NCBI GenBank assembly: GCA_050997195.1
Contig: JBPCRE010000086.1
Location: forward strand, 1-21,314
Direction: 5' to 3'
From: JACCZP01 sp050997195
GTDB taxonomy: Bacteria > Actinomycetota > Thermoleophilia > Solirubrobacterales > Thermoleophilaceae
DNA length: 21,314 nucleotides
Positions within the stretch are counted from its first letter, which is position 1; every line of letters begins with the position of its first letter. The notes beneath the pieces were generated by a model. It ran no database searches, had not been told where the DNA came from, and saw nothing but the letters and a program-made list of their open reading frames with translations. The position numbers and the translations under genes are program-made. Below are positions 13,893 through 21,314 of this stretch, piece by piece.

Positions 13893-15170
13893 ATGGACTT
13901 CCAACTCACCGACGAGCAGCTCGAGTGGCGGCGCCTCTGCCGCGCCTTCGCCCGCGACGTGATCCGCCCCGTGGCCGAGCACCACGACCGCGACCAGTCC
14001 GTGCCGTGGGAGGTCATCCGGGCGGCGAGGGAGTGGGGCCTGCACGGCACGGAGTACCGCGAGCGCATGGGCTCGGATCCGGGCGGGCTCTTCGGCGTGA
14101 TCTACGCCGAAGAGCTTCACTGGGGCTGCGCGGGCATCGCGCTCTCGGTGTCGGCGTCGGGGCTGGCGGCCGCGGGGATCGCCTCCTCGGGCACGCCCGA
14201 GCAGATCGGTCGCTGGCTGCCCGAGTGCTACGGAACTGGGGACGAGATCAAGCTCGGTGCCTACGCGGTCACCGAGGCGGGCGCCGGCTCCGATGTGAAG
14301 AGCCTGCGCACCACCGCGCGGCTCGACGGTGACGGATGGGTGCTGAACGGCACCAAGGTCTTCATCACCAACGGCGGGATCGCCGACGTGACGCTCGTGG
14401 TGGCCACGGTGGATCCGGCGCTCGGCCATCGGGGGCAGGCCTCCTTCGTGGTGCCGAAGGGCACGCCGGGGATCCGGCAGGGCAAGAAGGAGGACAAGCT
14501 CGGCATCAGAGCCTCCCACACCGCCGAGGTGGTGCTCGAGGATTGCCGCGTGCCTCTGGATCACCTGCTCGGAGGGATGGAGAAGCTCGAGCGCAAGCTC
14601 GAGCGGGCGCGCAGCGGAGAGCGATCGGGCGGAGGCTCGAACGCGCTCGCCACCTTCGAGCTGACGCGACCGTTCGTGGCCGCCTCGGCGCTCGGCATCG
14701 CCCAGGCCGCCTACGAGTGGACGCTCGGCTACCTCGAGGACCGCTCCGAGGACGGCGAGCCGGTGCTCGAGCAGCAGCGCGTCCAGCAGGTCCTCGCCGA
14801 CGTGGCCACCGAGATCGAGGCGGCGCGGCTGCTCACCTGGCGGGCGGCGTGGATGGGTCGCAACGGGGCGACCATGACCGGCGGCCAGGGCTCGATGTCG
14901 AAGCTTAAGGCCGGTGACGTGACCATGTGGGCGGTGCCCGCGCTCATGGACCTCGTGGGTCCCTACGCGAGCACCACCGACTGCCCGCTCGAGAAGTGGT
15001 TCCGGGACGCGAAGATCTACCAGCTCTTCGAGGGCACGTCCCAGGTCCAGCGCCTCGTGATCTCGCGGATGCAGCGGGCGGAGTACCGCGGACTCCACTC
15101 CGGAGACGGGGGCACCGTGCTCGACCAGGCGCCGGGCACCTCGACCGGGAGCCCAGTCCCCGCGGCGTGA
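13893..15170 (+). CDS. acyl-CoA dehydrogenase family flavoprotein
   Basis: This FAD enzyme introduces a trans-2,3 double bond into an acyl-CoA. The 425-residue protein has the N-terminal helical domain, AYAVTEAGAGSDVKSLRTTA at about 123-142 (first family signature), LNGTKVFITNGG at about 151-162, and the C-terminal signature with the catalytic glutamate E380 in YQLFEGTSQVQRLVISR at about 376-392. About 20 charged and Gly-rich residues (229-250) are inserted before FELTRP, a feature of one subgroup of the family. GAGGAG at 13883-13888 lies 4 bases before the ATG at 13893 and fixes the start; the frame is open upstream only as a shadow. The stop overlaps the TetR start. Substrate chain length and type are not readable. 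Its neighbours (TetR and two SDRs) suggest catabolism of a lipid or steroid-like acid. Confidence 0.93.
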   Translation: MDFQLTDEQLEWRRLCRAFARDVIRPVAEHHDRDQSVPWEVIRAAREWGLHGTEYRERMGSDPGGLFGVIYAEELHWGCAGIALSVSASGLAAAGIASSGTPEQIGRWLPECYGTGDEIKLGAYAVTEAGAGSDVKSLRTTARLDGDGWVLNGTKVFITNGGIADVTLVVATVDPALGHRGQASFVVPKGTPGIRQGKKEDKLGIRASHTAEVVLEDCRVPLDHLLGGMEKLERKLERARSGERSGGGSNALATFELTRPFVAASALGIAQAAYEWTLGYLEDRSEDGEPVLEQQRVQQVLADVATEIEAARLLTWRAAWMGRNGATMTGGQGSMSKLKAGDVTMWAVPALMDLVGPYASTTDCPLEKWFRDAKIYQLFEGTSQVQRLVISRMQRAEYRGLHSGDGGTVLDQAPGTSTGSPVPAA

Positions 15171-15814
15171 GCGTCATCATGTCGGGCGTGCAGCTTCGCG
15201 ACGTCATCGAGACGGGGGGCGACGCCGACGTGGACGAGGTGAGCGAGCGCATCCTCGACGGGGCGCTCGGTCACTTCGAGGAGTTCGGGCTGAGGCGCAC
15301 GACGATGGAGGATGTGGCCCGGCGGGTGGGCGTCTCGCGGGTCACCGTCTACCGGCGCTTCGCGGGCAAGGAGGCCCTCGTGGAGGCGGTCATCCTCCGC
15401 GAGCTGCAGCGCTTCTTCACCGCGCTCGACGCTGCCGTGGGGGCCCCGGGCCACGCGGAGGAGCAACTCGCCGAGGGCTTCGCCTTCGCGCTCGAGCACC
15501 TGCGCAGGCACCCCCTCGTCACCCGGCTGCTCACCACCGAGCCCGAGTCGCTTCTCCCGCACCTCACCCTCGACGGGGCACCGGCCGTGACCGCGGCCCG
15601 ACGTCTGATCGCCGAGCGGATCGGACCGAGCGCGCGTCGGCGCGGGATGAGCGAGGCCGACGCCGAGGTGGCCGCGGAGCTCCTGGCTCGGCTCGTGCTC
15701 TCCTTCCTGCTCACGCCGGACACCGCCGCCCACCTCGATACCACCGATGACGCCCGGCGCTTCGCCCGGCGCTATCTCGCGCCCGCCATGCGGTCGGTCG
15801 GCGAGGCCCACTGA
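15167..15814 (+). CDS. TetR-family transcriptional regulator
   Basis: This one-component repressor has a helix-turn-helix at about 45-66 (TTMEDVARRVGVSRVTVYRRF), followed by the family's GKEALVEAV. The ligand-binding half (about 75-215) is variable and helical, so the ligand cannot be named; an acyl-CoA or related compound would fit the neighbours. The chosen GTG at 15167 overlaps the acyl-CoA dehydrogenase stop (GTGA), giving 215 residues. An ATG at 15179 (residue 5) is equally reasonable. It lies between genes it may control. A candidate operator with inverted ACATC/GATGT half-sites overlaps the promoter at 13833-13863. Confidence 0.9.
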   Translation: MSVIMSGVQLRDVIETGGDADVDEVSERILDGALGHFEEFGLRRTTMEDVARRVGVSRVTVYRRFAGKEALVEAVILRELQRFFTALDAAVGAPGHAEEQLAEGFAFALEHLRRHPLVTRLLTTEPESLLPHLTLDGAPAVTAARRLIAERIGPSARRRGMSEADAEVAAELLARLVLSFLLTPDTAAHLDTTDDARRFARRYLAPAMRSVGEAH

Positions 15815-15855
15815 CGGCGGCGACGGACGCCGCGCCGATGCCGCCATCGCCCACC

Positions 15856-15862
15856 AAGGAGA
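15856..15862 (+). promoter_or_regulatory. ribosome binding site deciding the SDR start
   Basis: AAGGAGA lies 7 bases before the ATG at 15870. The frame is open upstream to about 15747 as an overlap with the TetR gene, so this site sets the start. The same GGAGACC core precedes the starts at 5529 and 13893. Confidence 0.7.
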
Positions 15863-15869
15863 CCCACCC

Positions 15870-16736
15870 ATGACCTCGTCCCTCCCGTCTCTCTCAGGCT
15901 CCGTGGTCGCCGTGACCGGCGGAGCTCGGGGCATCGGCCGCGCCACGGCGGAGGCCTTCGTGCGCGAGGGGGCGCGCGTGGCCATCGGAGACCTGGACGT
16001 GGCCCTCGCTCAACGCACCGCCGAGGAGCTCGACCCGAACGTGGTGGCCTTCGAGCTCGACGTGACCGATCGTGCCTCCTTCGAGTCCTTCCTCGACCGC
16101 GCGTCGCGCGAGCTCGGCCCCGTCGACGTGCTCGTCAACAACGCGGGCATCATGGCGCTCGGACGCTTTGTCGAGGAGTCGGACGAGACGGCCGCGCGGC
16201 AGATCGACATCAACCTGCACGGGGTGCTGCTCGGCATGAAGGTGGCCCTTCCGGCCATGGAGGCGCGGCGACGCGGCCACGTCGTGAACATCGCGTCGAC
16301 CGCGGGCAAGGCGGGCTTCGCCGGCGGCGCGACCTACTGCGCGACCAAGCACGCGGTGATCGGGGTGAGCGAAGCCGTGCTCGCGGAGCTTCGAGGGACC
16401 GGGGTGGGCATCTCGGTGGTCATGCCGGCCATCGTGAACACCGAGCTCGCGTCAGGACTCTCCTCCACCCGAGGGGTCAAGACCCAGCAGCCCGAGGACG
16501 TGGCCGCCGCGGTGGTGGCAGCGGTCAAGGCGGGCACCTTCGACGTGTTCGTGCCACGGTCGGTCGGGCCCATCTCCAAGCTGCTCGCCGTGCTCCCGCG
16601 GCCGGCGCGCGAGGCCGTGACCCGAGCGCTCGGAGCCGACCAGGTGCTCATGCGGGTCGACGCCGCGCGGCGAGCTTCCTACGAGGAGCGGGCCGCGGCG
16701 AGCGCCCCGCGCGAGCCCGTCGAGGCCTCGCGCTGA
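15870..16736 (+). CDS. short-chain dehydrogenase/reductase (SDR family)
   Basis: This NAD(P)-dependent oxidoreductase of the classical SDR type acts on a hydroxy or keto group. In 288 residues: cofactor motif TGGARGIG at 16-23, D41 at the end of the second strand (favouring NAD), NNAG at 90-93, catalytic S143 and YCATK with Y156 and K160. The C-terminal ~60 residues (VPRSVGPISKLLAVLPRPAREAV and onward) form an amphipathic extension beyond the usual 250-residue core, seen in some actinobacterial lipid-related SDRs. The start is set by AAGGAGA at 15856-15862. The stop overlaps the ATG of a second SDR (TGATG), so the two are coupled. The substrate is unknown. Confidence 0.9.
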   Translation: MTSSLPSLSGSVVAVTGGARGIGRATAEAFVREGARVAIGDLDVALAQRTAEELDPNVVAFELDVTDRASFESFLDRASRELGPVDVLVNNAGIMALGRFVEESDETAARQIDINLHGVLLGMKVALPAMEARRRGHVVNIASTAGKAGFAGGATYCATKHAVIGVSEAVLAELRGTGVGISVVMPAIVNTELASGLSSTRGVKTQQPEDVAAAVVAAVKAGTFDVFVPRSVGPISKLLAVLPRPAREAVTRALGADQVLMRVDAARRASYEERAAASAPREPVEASR

Positions 16737-17533
16737 TGGCCTCCGGCGGCGGCGCGCAGAGGCCCGGCTCCCTGGAGGGCATGGGCGCCCTTGTCACGGG
16801 CGGTGCCTCGGGGCTCGGCGAGGCCACGACCCGCGCGCTCGCGGCCCGCGGCGCGCGGGTCGCCGTGGTGGACCTGAACACCGAGCGCGCGGAGTCCCTG
16901 GTCGAGGAGCTGGGAGACGAGGCCGTGGCCCTCACAGCCGACGTGTCGGACGAGGAGCAGATCACCGAGGCCGTGGCGGGGGCGCGCGAGGCCCTGGGCG
17001 AGCTGCGGGTGTGCGTGTCCTGCGCCGGGGTGGGGTGGGCCGAACGAGTGGTGGGCCGCGAGGGCCCGGCCAAGCTCGAGTACTTCGGCAACGTGATTCG
17101 GGTCAACGTGATCGGCACCTACAACGCTCTGCGCCTGAGCGCGGCGGCCATGGCCCATAACGAGCCCGACGCCGAGGGTCAGCGTGGGGTCGTGGTGATG
17201 ACCGCGTCGGTGGCCGCCTTCGACGGGCAGATCGGGCAGACCGCGTACGCGGCCTCGAAGGGCGCCATCGTGTCGCTCACCCTGCCGGCCGCACGCGACC
17301 TCTCGCGCGTCGGGGTCCGGGTGTGCACCATCGCCCCGGGCGTGTTCGACACCCCCCTGCTCGCCGCCCTCCCGCAGGAGAACCGCGATGCTCTCGGCGC
17401 GAGGGTGCCGTTTCCGCCGCGGCTCGGGCGGCCAGCCGGCCTTTCCCTGCTTGCCTGCCAGATCGCCGAGAACCCGTATCTGAACGGTGAGACCATCCGC
17501 CTCGACGGCGCGCTGAGGATGGCGCCGAGGTAG
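16736..17533 (+). CDS. SDR of the 3-hydroxyacyl-CoA dehydrogenase type II (HSD17B10-like) group
   Basis: This probably NAD-dependent 3-hydroxyacyl-CoA dehydrogenase follows the acyl-CoA dehydrogenase in a beta-oxidation-like sequence. In 265 residues: TGGASGLG at 21-28, D46 after the second strand, CAG at 96-98 in place of NAG, catalytic S158 in TASVAAFDGQIGQ, and YAASK with Y171 and K175. The segments IRVNVIGTYNALRL, NEPDAEGQRGV, APGVFDTPLL and RLDGALRMAPR match the HSD17B10/HADH2 group closely, from memory. The ATG overlaps the previous stop. It is the last gene of the plus-strand block and converges with purA, with a hairpin spanning both stops. Activity on hydroxysteroids, known for this group, is also possible. 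Confidence 0.91.
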   Translation: MASGGGAQRPGSLEGMGALVTGGASGLGEATTRALAARGARVAVVDLNTERAESLVEELGDEAVALTADVSDEEQITEAVAGAREALGELRVCVSCAGVGWAERVVGREGPAKLEYFGNVIRVNVIGTYNALRLSAAAMAHNEPDAEGQRGVVVMTASVAAFDGQIGQTAYAASKGAIVSLTLPAARDLSRVGVRVCTIAPGVFDTPLLAALPQENRDALGARVPFPPRLGRPAGLSLLACQIAENPYLNGETIRLDGALRMAPR

Positions 17534-17558
17534 GGCGCGGCTCGAGCGCGGTCGGGCC

Positions 17559-17563
<5 letters not shown>
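17529..17563. terminator. candidate bidirectional hairpin between convergent genes
   Basis: GGTAGGGC (17529-17536) and GCCCTACC (17556-17563) are perfect 8-bp inverted arms around a 19-base GC-rich loop. The left arm contains the TAG stop of the SDR gene, and the right arm contains the TAG stop of purA on the other strand. The symmetric layout suits a shared terminator. No T-tract follows on either side, so efficiency is uncertain; many high-GC bacteria use such U-less hairpins. Confidence 0.5.
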
Positions 17564-18887
<1,324 letters not shown>

Positions 18888-18897
18888 GGTGGAGAGG

Positions 18898-19674
18898 TTA
18901 CGACGCTCGAGAGCCGGCGGCGCGGGGGGGCGCCGGGGCGAGCCCGTTCCCGAGCGGTTCGGCGGACGGAGCATTCACCCCCGAGAAGGCCATGCGCAGA
19001 TCGGCACCCATGATGGGGATGGCCTCCCCACACACCTCGGTGAGCCGCGAGACCGTTCGCGCCCCCACCTGCTCACGCAGCTCGTCGAGGTCGAGGAGGT
19101 TGGTGGTCACGAGGATGGAGCGCTCGTCCTGCCAGCGCTCGTTGACGATCGAGTAGAGCTGCTCGAGCACCCAGTCGGTGCGCTTCTCGGCCCCCACGTC
19201 GTCGAGGTGGAGGAGCTCGACCTCGCAGAGCTGGCGAAAGAGCTGCTGGTAGGAGGGGCCCGAGCCGTCCTCGTAGGTGGCCTTGATCTCGGCCAGCAGG
19301 CGCGGCACGGAGTAGATGGCCACCGAGTGGCCGGACTCGAGCGCGGCCTGGGAGATGAGCATGGCAAGCGACGTCTTGCCCGTGCCCACGTCGCCGTAGA
19401 ACCAGCGCCCGCGCCCGGCGGCGAGGTTGTCGTCGATGTTGCGCACGAAGCCCTGGACGTCCCGGAGCACGACGGGATCGAGGTCGCACACCGGCCGGCG
19501 ATCGAAGGACACCCCGCGAAAGCGCCGGGGAATGCCCGTACCCATGCGGCGTGAGGTGGCGCGGTTGATACGGACCTCGCGACAGGGGCAGGGGCGAGCC
19601 ACGTTGCCCTCCTCGAGGATGAATCCGCTTCCGTCGCAGAGCCCTCGAGGGCAGAACTCGGCGGCGGAGCTCAC
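18898..19674 (-). CDS. DnaC/DnaI-like AAA+ ATPase, probable replicative helicase loader
   Basis: It probably opens or loads the DnaB ring at replication origins or stalled forks. In 258 residues, an N-terminal Cys cluster (C8, C13, C29, C31) with a GSGF turn looks like the zinc domain of DnaI/DnaC-type loaders. The AAA+ core follows: Walker A GDVGTGKTS at 94-102, Walker B LLHLDD at 154-159, sensor TTN at 190-192, and Arg residues near 206-210. The Gly/Pro/Ala-rich tail is not conserved. The GTG at 19674 overlaps the dnaB stop (GTGA), so helicase and loader are translationally coupled, as expected for partners. IstB, the transposase helper with a similar core, is less likely given the zinc domain and the absence of a transposase. 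Confidence 0.87.
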   Translation of the reverse strand: MSSAAEFCPRGLCDGSGFILEEGNVARPCPCREVRINRATSRRMGTGIPRRFRGVSFDRRPVCDLDPVVLRDVQGFVRNIDDNLAAGRGRWFYGDVGTGKTSLAMLISQAALESGHSVAIYSVPRLLAEIKATYEDGSGPSYQQLFRQLCEVELLHLDDVGAEKRTDWVLEQLYSIVNERWQDERSILVTTNLLDLDELREQVGARTVSRLTEVCGEAIPIMGADLRMAFSGVNAPSAEPLGNGLAPAPPRAAGSRAS

Positions 19675-21116
19675 AGGCCGAGCGGTCCGTCGGGGGCGCC
19701 GCCGTTGCCGGCCGGCAGCCCGCCGTTCCCGCCGCCCGGAAGGCCGGGATGGCCGCTCTCGCCCCGCTCGCGGAAGGTGTTCGCGAACTTCGGGTAGCGC
19801 GACAGGAAGGTGAGCGTGACCTCGCCCACCGGCCCGTTGCGGTGCTTGGAGATGATGATGTCCGCCTCCCCGGGGCGCTCGGAGTCACGGTTGTAGTACT
19901 CGTCACGGTAGATGAACATCACGAGGTCGGCGTCCTGCTCGATCTGCCCCGACTCGCGGAGGTCGGAGAGCAGCGGGCGCTTGTCGGGCCGAGCCTCCAC
20001 CGCGCGCGAGAGCTGGGACACGGCGATGACCGGGATCTCGAGCTCTCGGGCGAGGATCTTCAGCCCGCGGGAGATCTGCCCGATCTGCTCGACCCGGGAG
20101 TCCGCCGAGGTGTCCGGGCGCATGAGCTGGAGGTAGTCGACGATGACCAGGCCGAGCGGGGTGCGCGAGTGCAGGCGGCGCACCTTGGCCCGGAGCTCGT
20201 GGATGCCGATGTCGCTCGAGTCGTCCACGAACAGCGGCGCCGCGGCGAGCTTCTGCACGCCCTTCAGGACCTTTGGCCAGCGGTCTCGGGCCACCCGACC
20301 CTTGCGCAGCGCGTCGCCGGACTCCTTGGCCTGCGAGGCGATGAAGCGCTGGGCCAGCTCGGTCTCGGCCATCTCGAGGGAGAAGAGGGCCACCGCGCGG
20401 CCGTAGTCCACGGCGGCGTTCTCGGCCATGTTGGTCACGAGGGCGGACTTGCCCATCGAAGGGCGAGCGGCGAGGACCACGAGGTTGCCCGGCTGGAAGC
20501 CACCGGTGAGCTCGTCGAGATCGGTGAAGCCGGAGGGTGTGCCGGTCATGTGCACCGAGTCGCGCGAGAGGCGCTCGAGCTTGTCGAGCTCGTCGTGGAG
20601 GACGGCCTCGATGGAGCGAAGCCCTCCGCTCGAGTCCTCGTGGCCGATGCGGAAGAGCGCGGCCTCGGCCTGTTCGAGGAGATCGCGCGGAGCCCCTGCG
20701 AAGGTGTGCACCTGCTCGGAGATCTCCCGGGTGGTGGTGAGCACCCGCCGCAGCGTCGCGTTGTCCTTGACGATCTGGGCGTAGTGGCCCACGTTGCCGA
20801 GGGCGGCGACGATGCTCGGCAGCGAGTGCACGTAGTCGATGCCCCCGGCCTGCTCGAGCTCCCCGGAGCGACGCAGCTCCTCGCCGACCGTGACCCAGTC
20901 GACGGCCTCGGGCTCCGGCTTCTCCTTCAGGCGGAGCATGGCCGCGAAGATCACACCGTGACGACCGCGGTAGAAGTCCTCCGGCCGCAGCCGGACGTCG
21001 ATCAGGACCTTGTCGAGCGCCTGCTCCTCGAGCAGGATGGTGCCGAGCACCGAAGCCTCGGCGTCGAGGTTCTGGGGAGGGAGGTAGCCCGCCTCAGGCG
21101 GAGCGGAGACGGCCAC
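19671..21116 (-). CDS. dnaB: replicative DNA helicase DnaB
   Basis: DnaB is the hexameric 5'-3' helicase that unwinds DNA at the replication fork. In 481 residues the N-terminal primase-interacting domain starts with PPQNLDAEASVLG at about 13-25. The RecA-like motor has Walker A ARPSMGKSAL at 217-226, SLEM at about 246-249, Walker B VIVDYLQLM at about 324-332, SQLSRAVE at 367-374, and SDLRESGQIEQDAD at about 384-397. No intein interrupts it, unlike many mycobacterial dnaB genes. The last ~30 residues are Gly/Pro-rich. The GTG at 21116 is the start; CTCC at 21127-21130 (GGAG on the coding strand) lies 10 bases upstream as a possible ribosome site. It heads the dnaB-loader-purA unit. In many bacteria rplI precedes dnaB; here that region lies beyond the window edge. 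Confidence 0.96.
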   Translation of the reverse strand: MAVSAPPEAGYLPPQNLDAEASVLGTILLEEQALDKVLIDVRLRPEDFYRGRHGVIFAAMLRLKEKPEPEAVDWVTVGEELRRSGELEQAGGIDYVHSLPSIVAALGNVGHYAQIVKDNATLRRVLTTTREISEQVHTFAGAPRDLLEQAEAALFRIGHEDSSGGLRSIEAVLHDELDKLERLSRDSVHMTGTPSGFTDLDELTGGFQPGNLVVLAARPSMGKSALVTNMAENAAVDYGRAVALFSLEMAETELAQRFIASQAKESGDALRKGRVARDRWPKVLKGVQKLAAAPLFVDDSSDIGIHELRAKVRRLHSRTPLGLVIVDYLQLMRPDTSADSRVEQIGQISRGLKILARELEIPVIAVSQLSRAVEARPDKRPLLSDLRESGQIEQDADLVMFIYRDEYYNRDSERPGEADIIISKHRNGPVGEVTLTFLSRYPKFANTFRERGESGHPGLPGGGNGGLPAGNGGAPDGPLGL

Positions 21117-21181
21117 GGGAACTCAACTCCGGAGGAGGTCGCAAGCTCTGAGGCTGGAGCAACACGCGGATGGCGAGCCCT

Positions 21182-21312
21182 CGACGAGCGCTCCGTTGAG
21201 CGCGGAGAGCAAGCTAGGCGGGGGCAGCAGGGAGCGACGCCTGCGGAAGCAGACGAGCGACCGATGACCCCGCCTAGCGCAGCTATCCGCGCTCAACGGA
21301 CGCTCGCGCGTC
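21182..21312. repeat. long imperfect inverted repeat upstream of dnaB
   Basis: Two arms, 21187-21223 and 21268-21304, are reverse complements at about 33 of 37 positions. They include a perfect 15-bp block (TCCGTTGAGCGCGGA at 21192-21206 with 21286-21300) and a perfect 11-bp block (GCTAGGCGGGG at 21213-21223 with 21268-21278). Outer CGACG/CGTCG pieces extend the pairing to about 21182 and 21312. The 44-base centre holds a small CTGC-GGAA-GCAG hairpin at 21241-21252. No protein-coding sense is seen between the dnaB start and the window edge (198 bases). It could be a terminator of the gene upstream, a structured 5' leader, or a small palindromic repeat element. Confidence 0.8.
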
Positions 21313-21314
21313 GG

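Noticed and set aside
13479..15098. Open frame of 539 codons on the minus strand
   Set aside because: It runs opposite the acyl-CoA dehydrogenase and the membrane protein, both with clear motifs and sensible starts. The composition is that of a shadow frame.
18898..19674. IstB-type insertion sequence helper gene
   Set aside because: No transposase, terminal repeats or target duplication is seen. The Cys-cluster domain and the overlap with dnaB point to a replication loader.
19671..21116. Intein in dnaB
   Set aside because: The Walker A and later motifs run without interruption and the length of 481 residues is normal for an intein-free protein.
21187..21304. CRISPR, tRNA or 6S RNA in the right-edge repeat
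   Set aside because: There are only two inverted arms with no direct repeat and spacer array. No cloverleaf can be drawn. The pairing lacks a large central bubble flanked by stems that would support 6S RNA.

Overview
The window is very GC-rich, with GTG starts and start/stop overlaps throughout. It reads as a chromosomal stretch of a high-GC actinobacterium. The mix of genes (a split b6-type cytochrome bc complex, a mycobacterial-type dCTP deaminase, a DnaC/DnaI-like loader coupled to dnaB) suggests a deep-branching class such as Thermoleophilia (Solirubrobacterales and relatives). That placement is inference from gene content; no rRNA is present to test it. Nearly all sequence is coding, and no gene-free stretch exceeds 300 bases.

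Layout. (1) 129-4286, plus strand: a respiratory and menaquinone block with a Rieske protein (qcrA), a b6-like cytochrome b (qcrB), a subunit-IV/cytochrome c fusion (qcrC), the menaquinone methyltransferase menG and a long-chain polyprenyl diphosphate synthase. (2) 4297-4818, minus: an unrecognised protein with two CxxC pairs. (3) 4857-8056, plus: dcd, tatA, tatC, a membrane-anchored repeat protein and a STAS anti-anti-sigma-like protein. Tat exports folded cofactor proteins such as the Rieske subunit encoded upstream. (4) 8072-8144: tRNA-Lys(CUU), followed after 10 bases by a fold-type IV aminotransferase (8155-8967). (5) 8997-13812, plus: a tightly overlapping nucleotide-sugar cluster with a WbpI-like 2-epimerase, WbpA-like 6-dehydrogenase, WbpB-like oxidoreductase, WbpD-like left-handed beta-helix acyltransferase and a polytopic membrane protein. 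It looks like most of a pathway for a diacetamido- (or acetamido-) uronic acid surface sugar. (6) 13893-17533, plus: an acyl-CoA dehydrogenase, a TetR regulator and two short-chain dehydrogenases, apparently a small acyl-CoA or lipid catabolic unit with its own regulator. (7) 17559-21116, minus: purA, a DnaC/DnaI-like helicase loader and dnaB, transcribed dnaB to loader to purA. The right edge, upstream of dnaB, holds a long imperfect inverted repeat.

Most of the window is housekeeping, and I see no defence system, CRISPR array, transposon or phage. The most interesting points are: the b6-type bc complex lacks the cysteine that carries heme c_i in its closest relatives; the nucleotide-sugar pathway is missing its expected aminotransferase; the helicase loader is translationally coupled to dnaB; the tRNA and a CDS are packed closely enough to share a transcript; several candidate -10 hexamers sit close enough to start codons to give leaderless mRNAs; and a large hairpin lies upstream of dnaB. 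All functional calls rest on reading the sequence and remembered family motifs. No database search was run.
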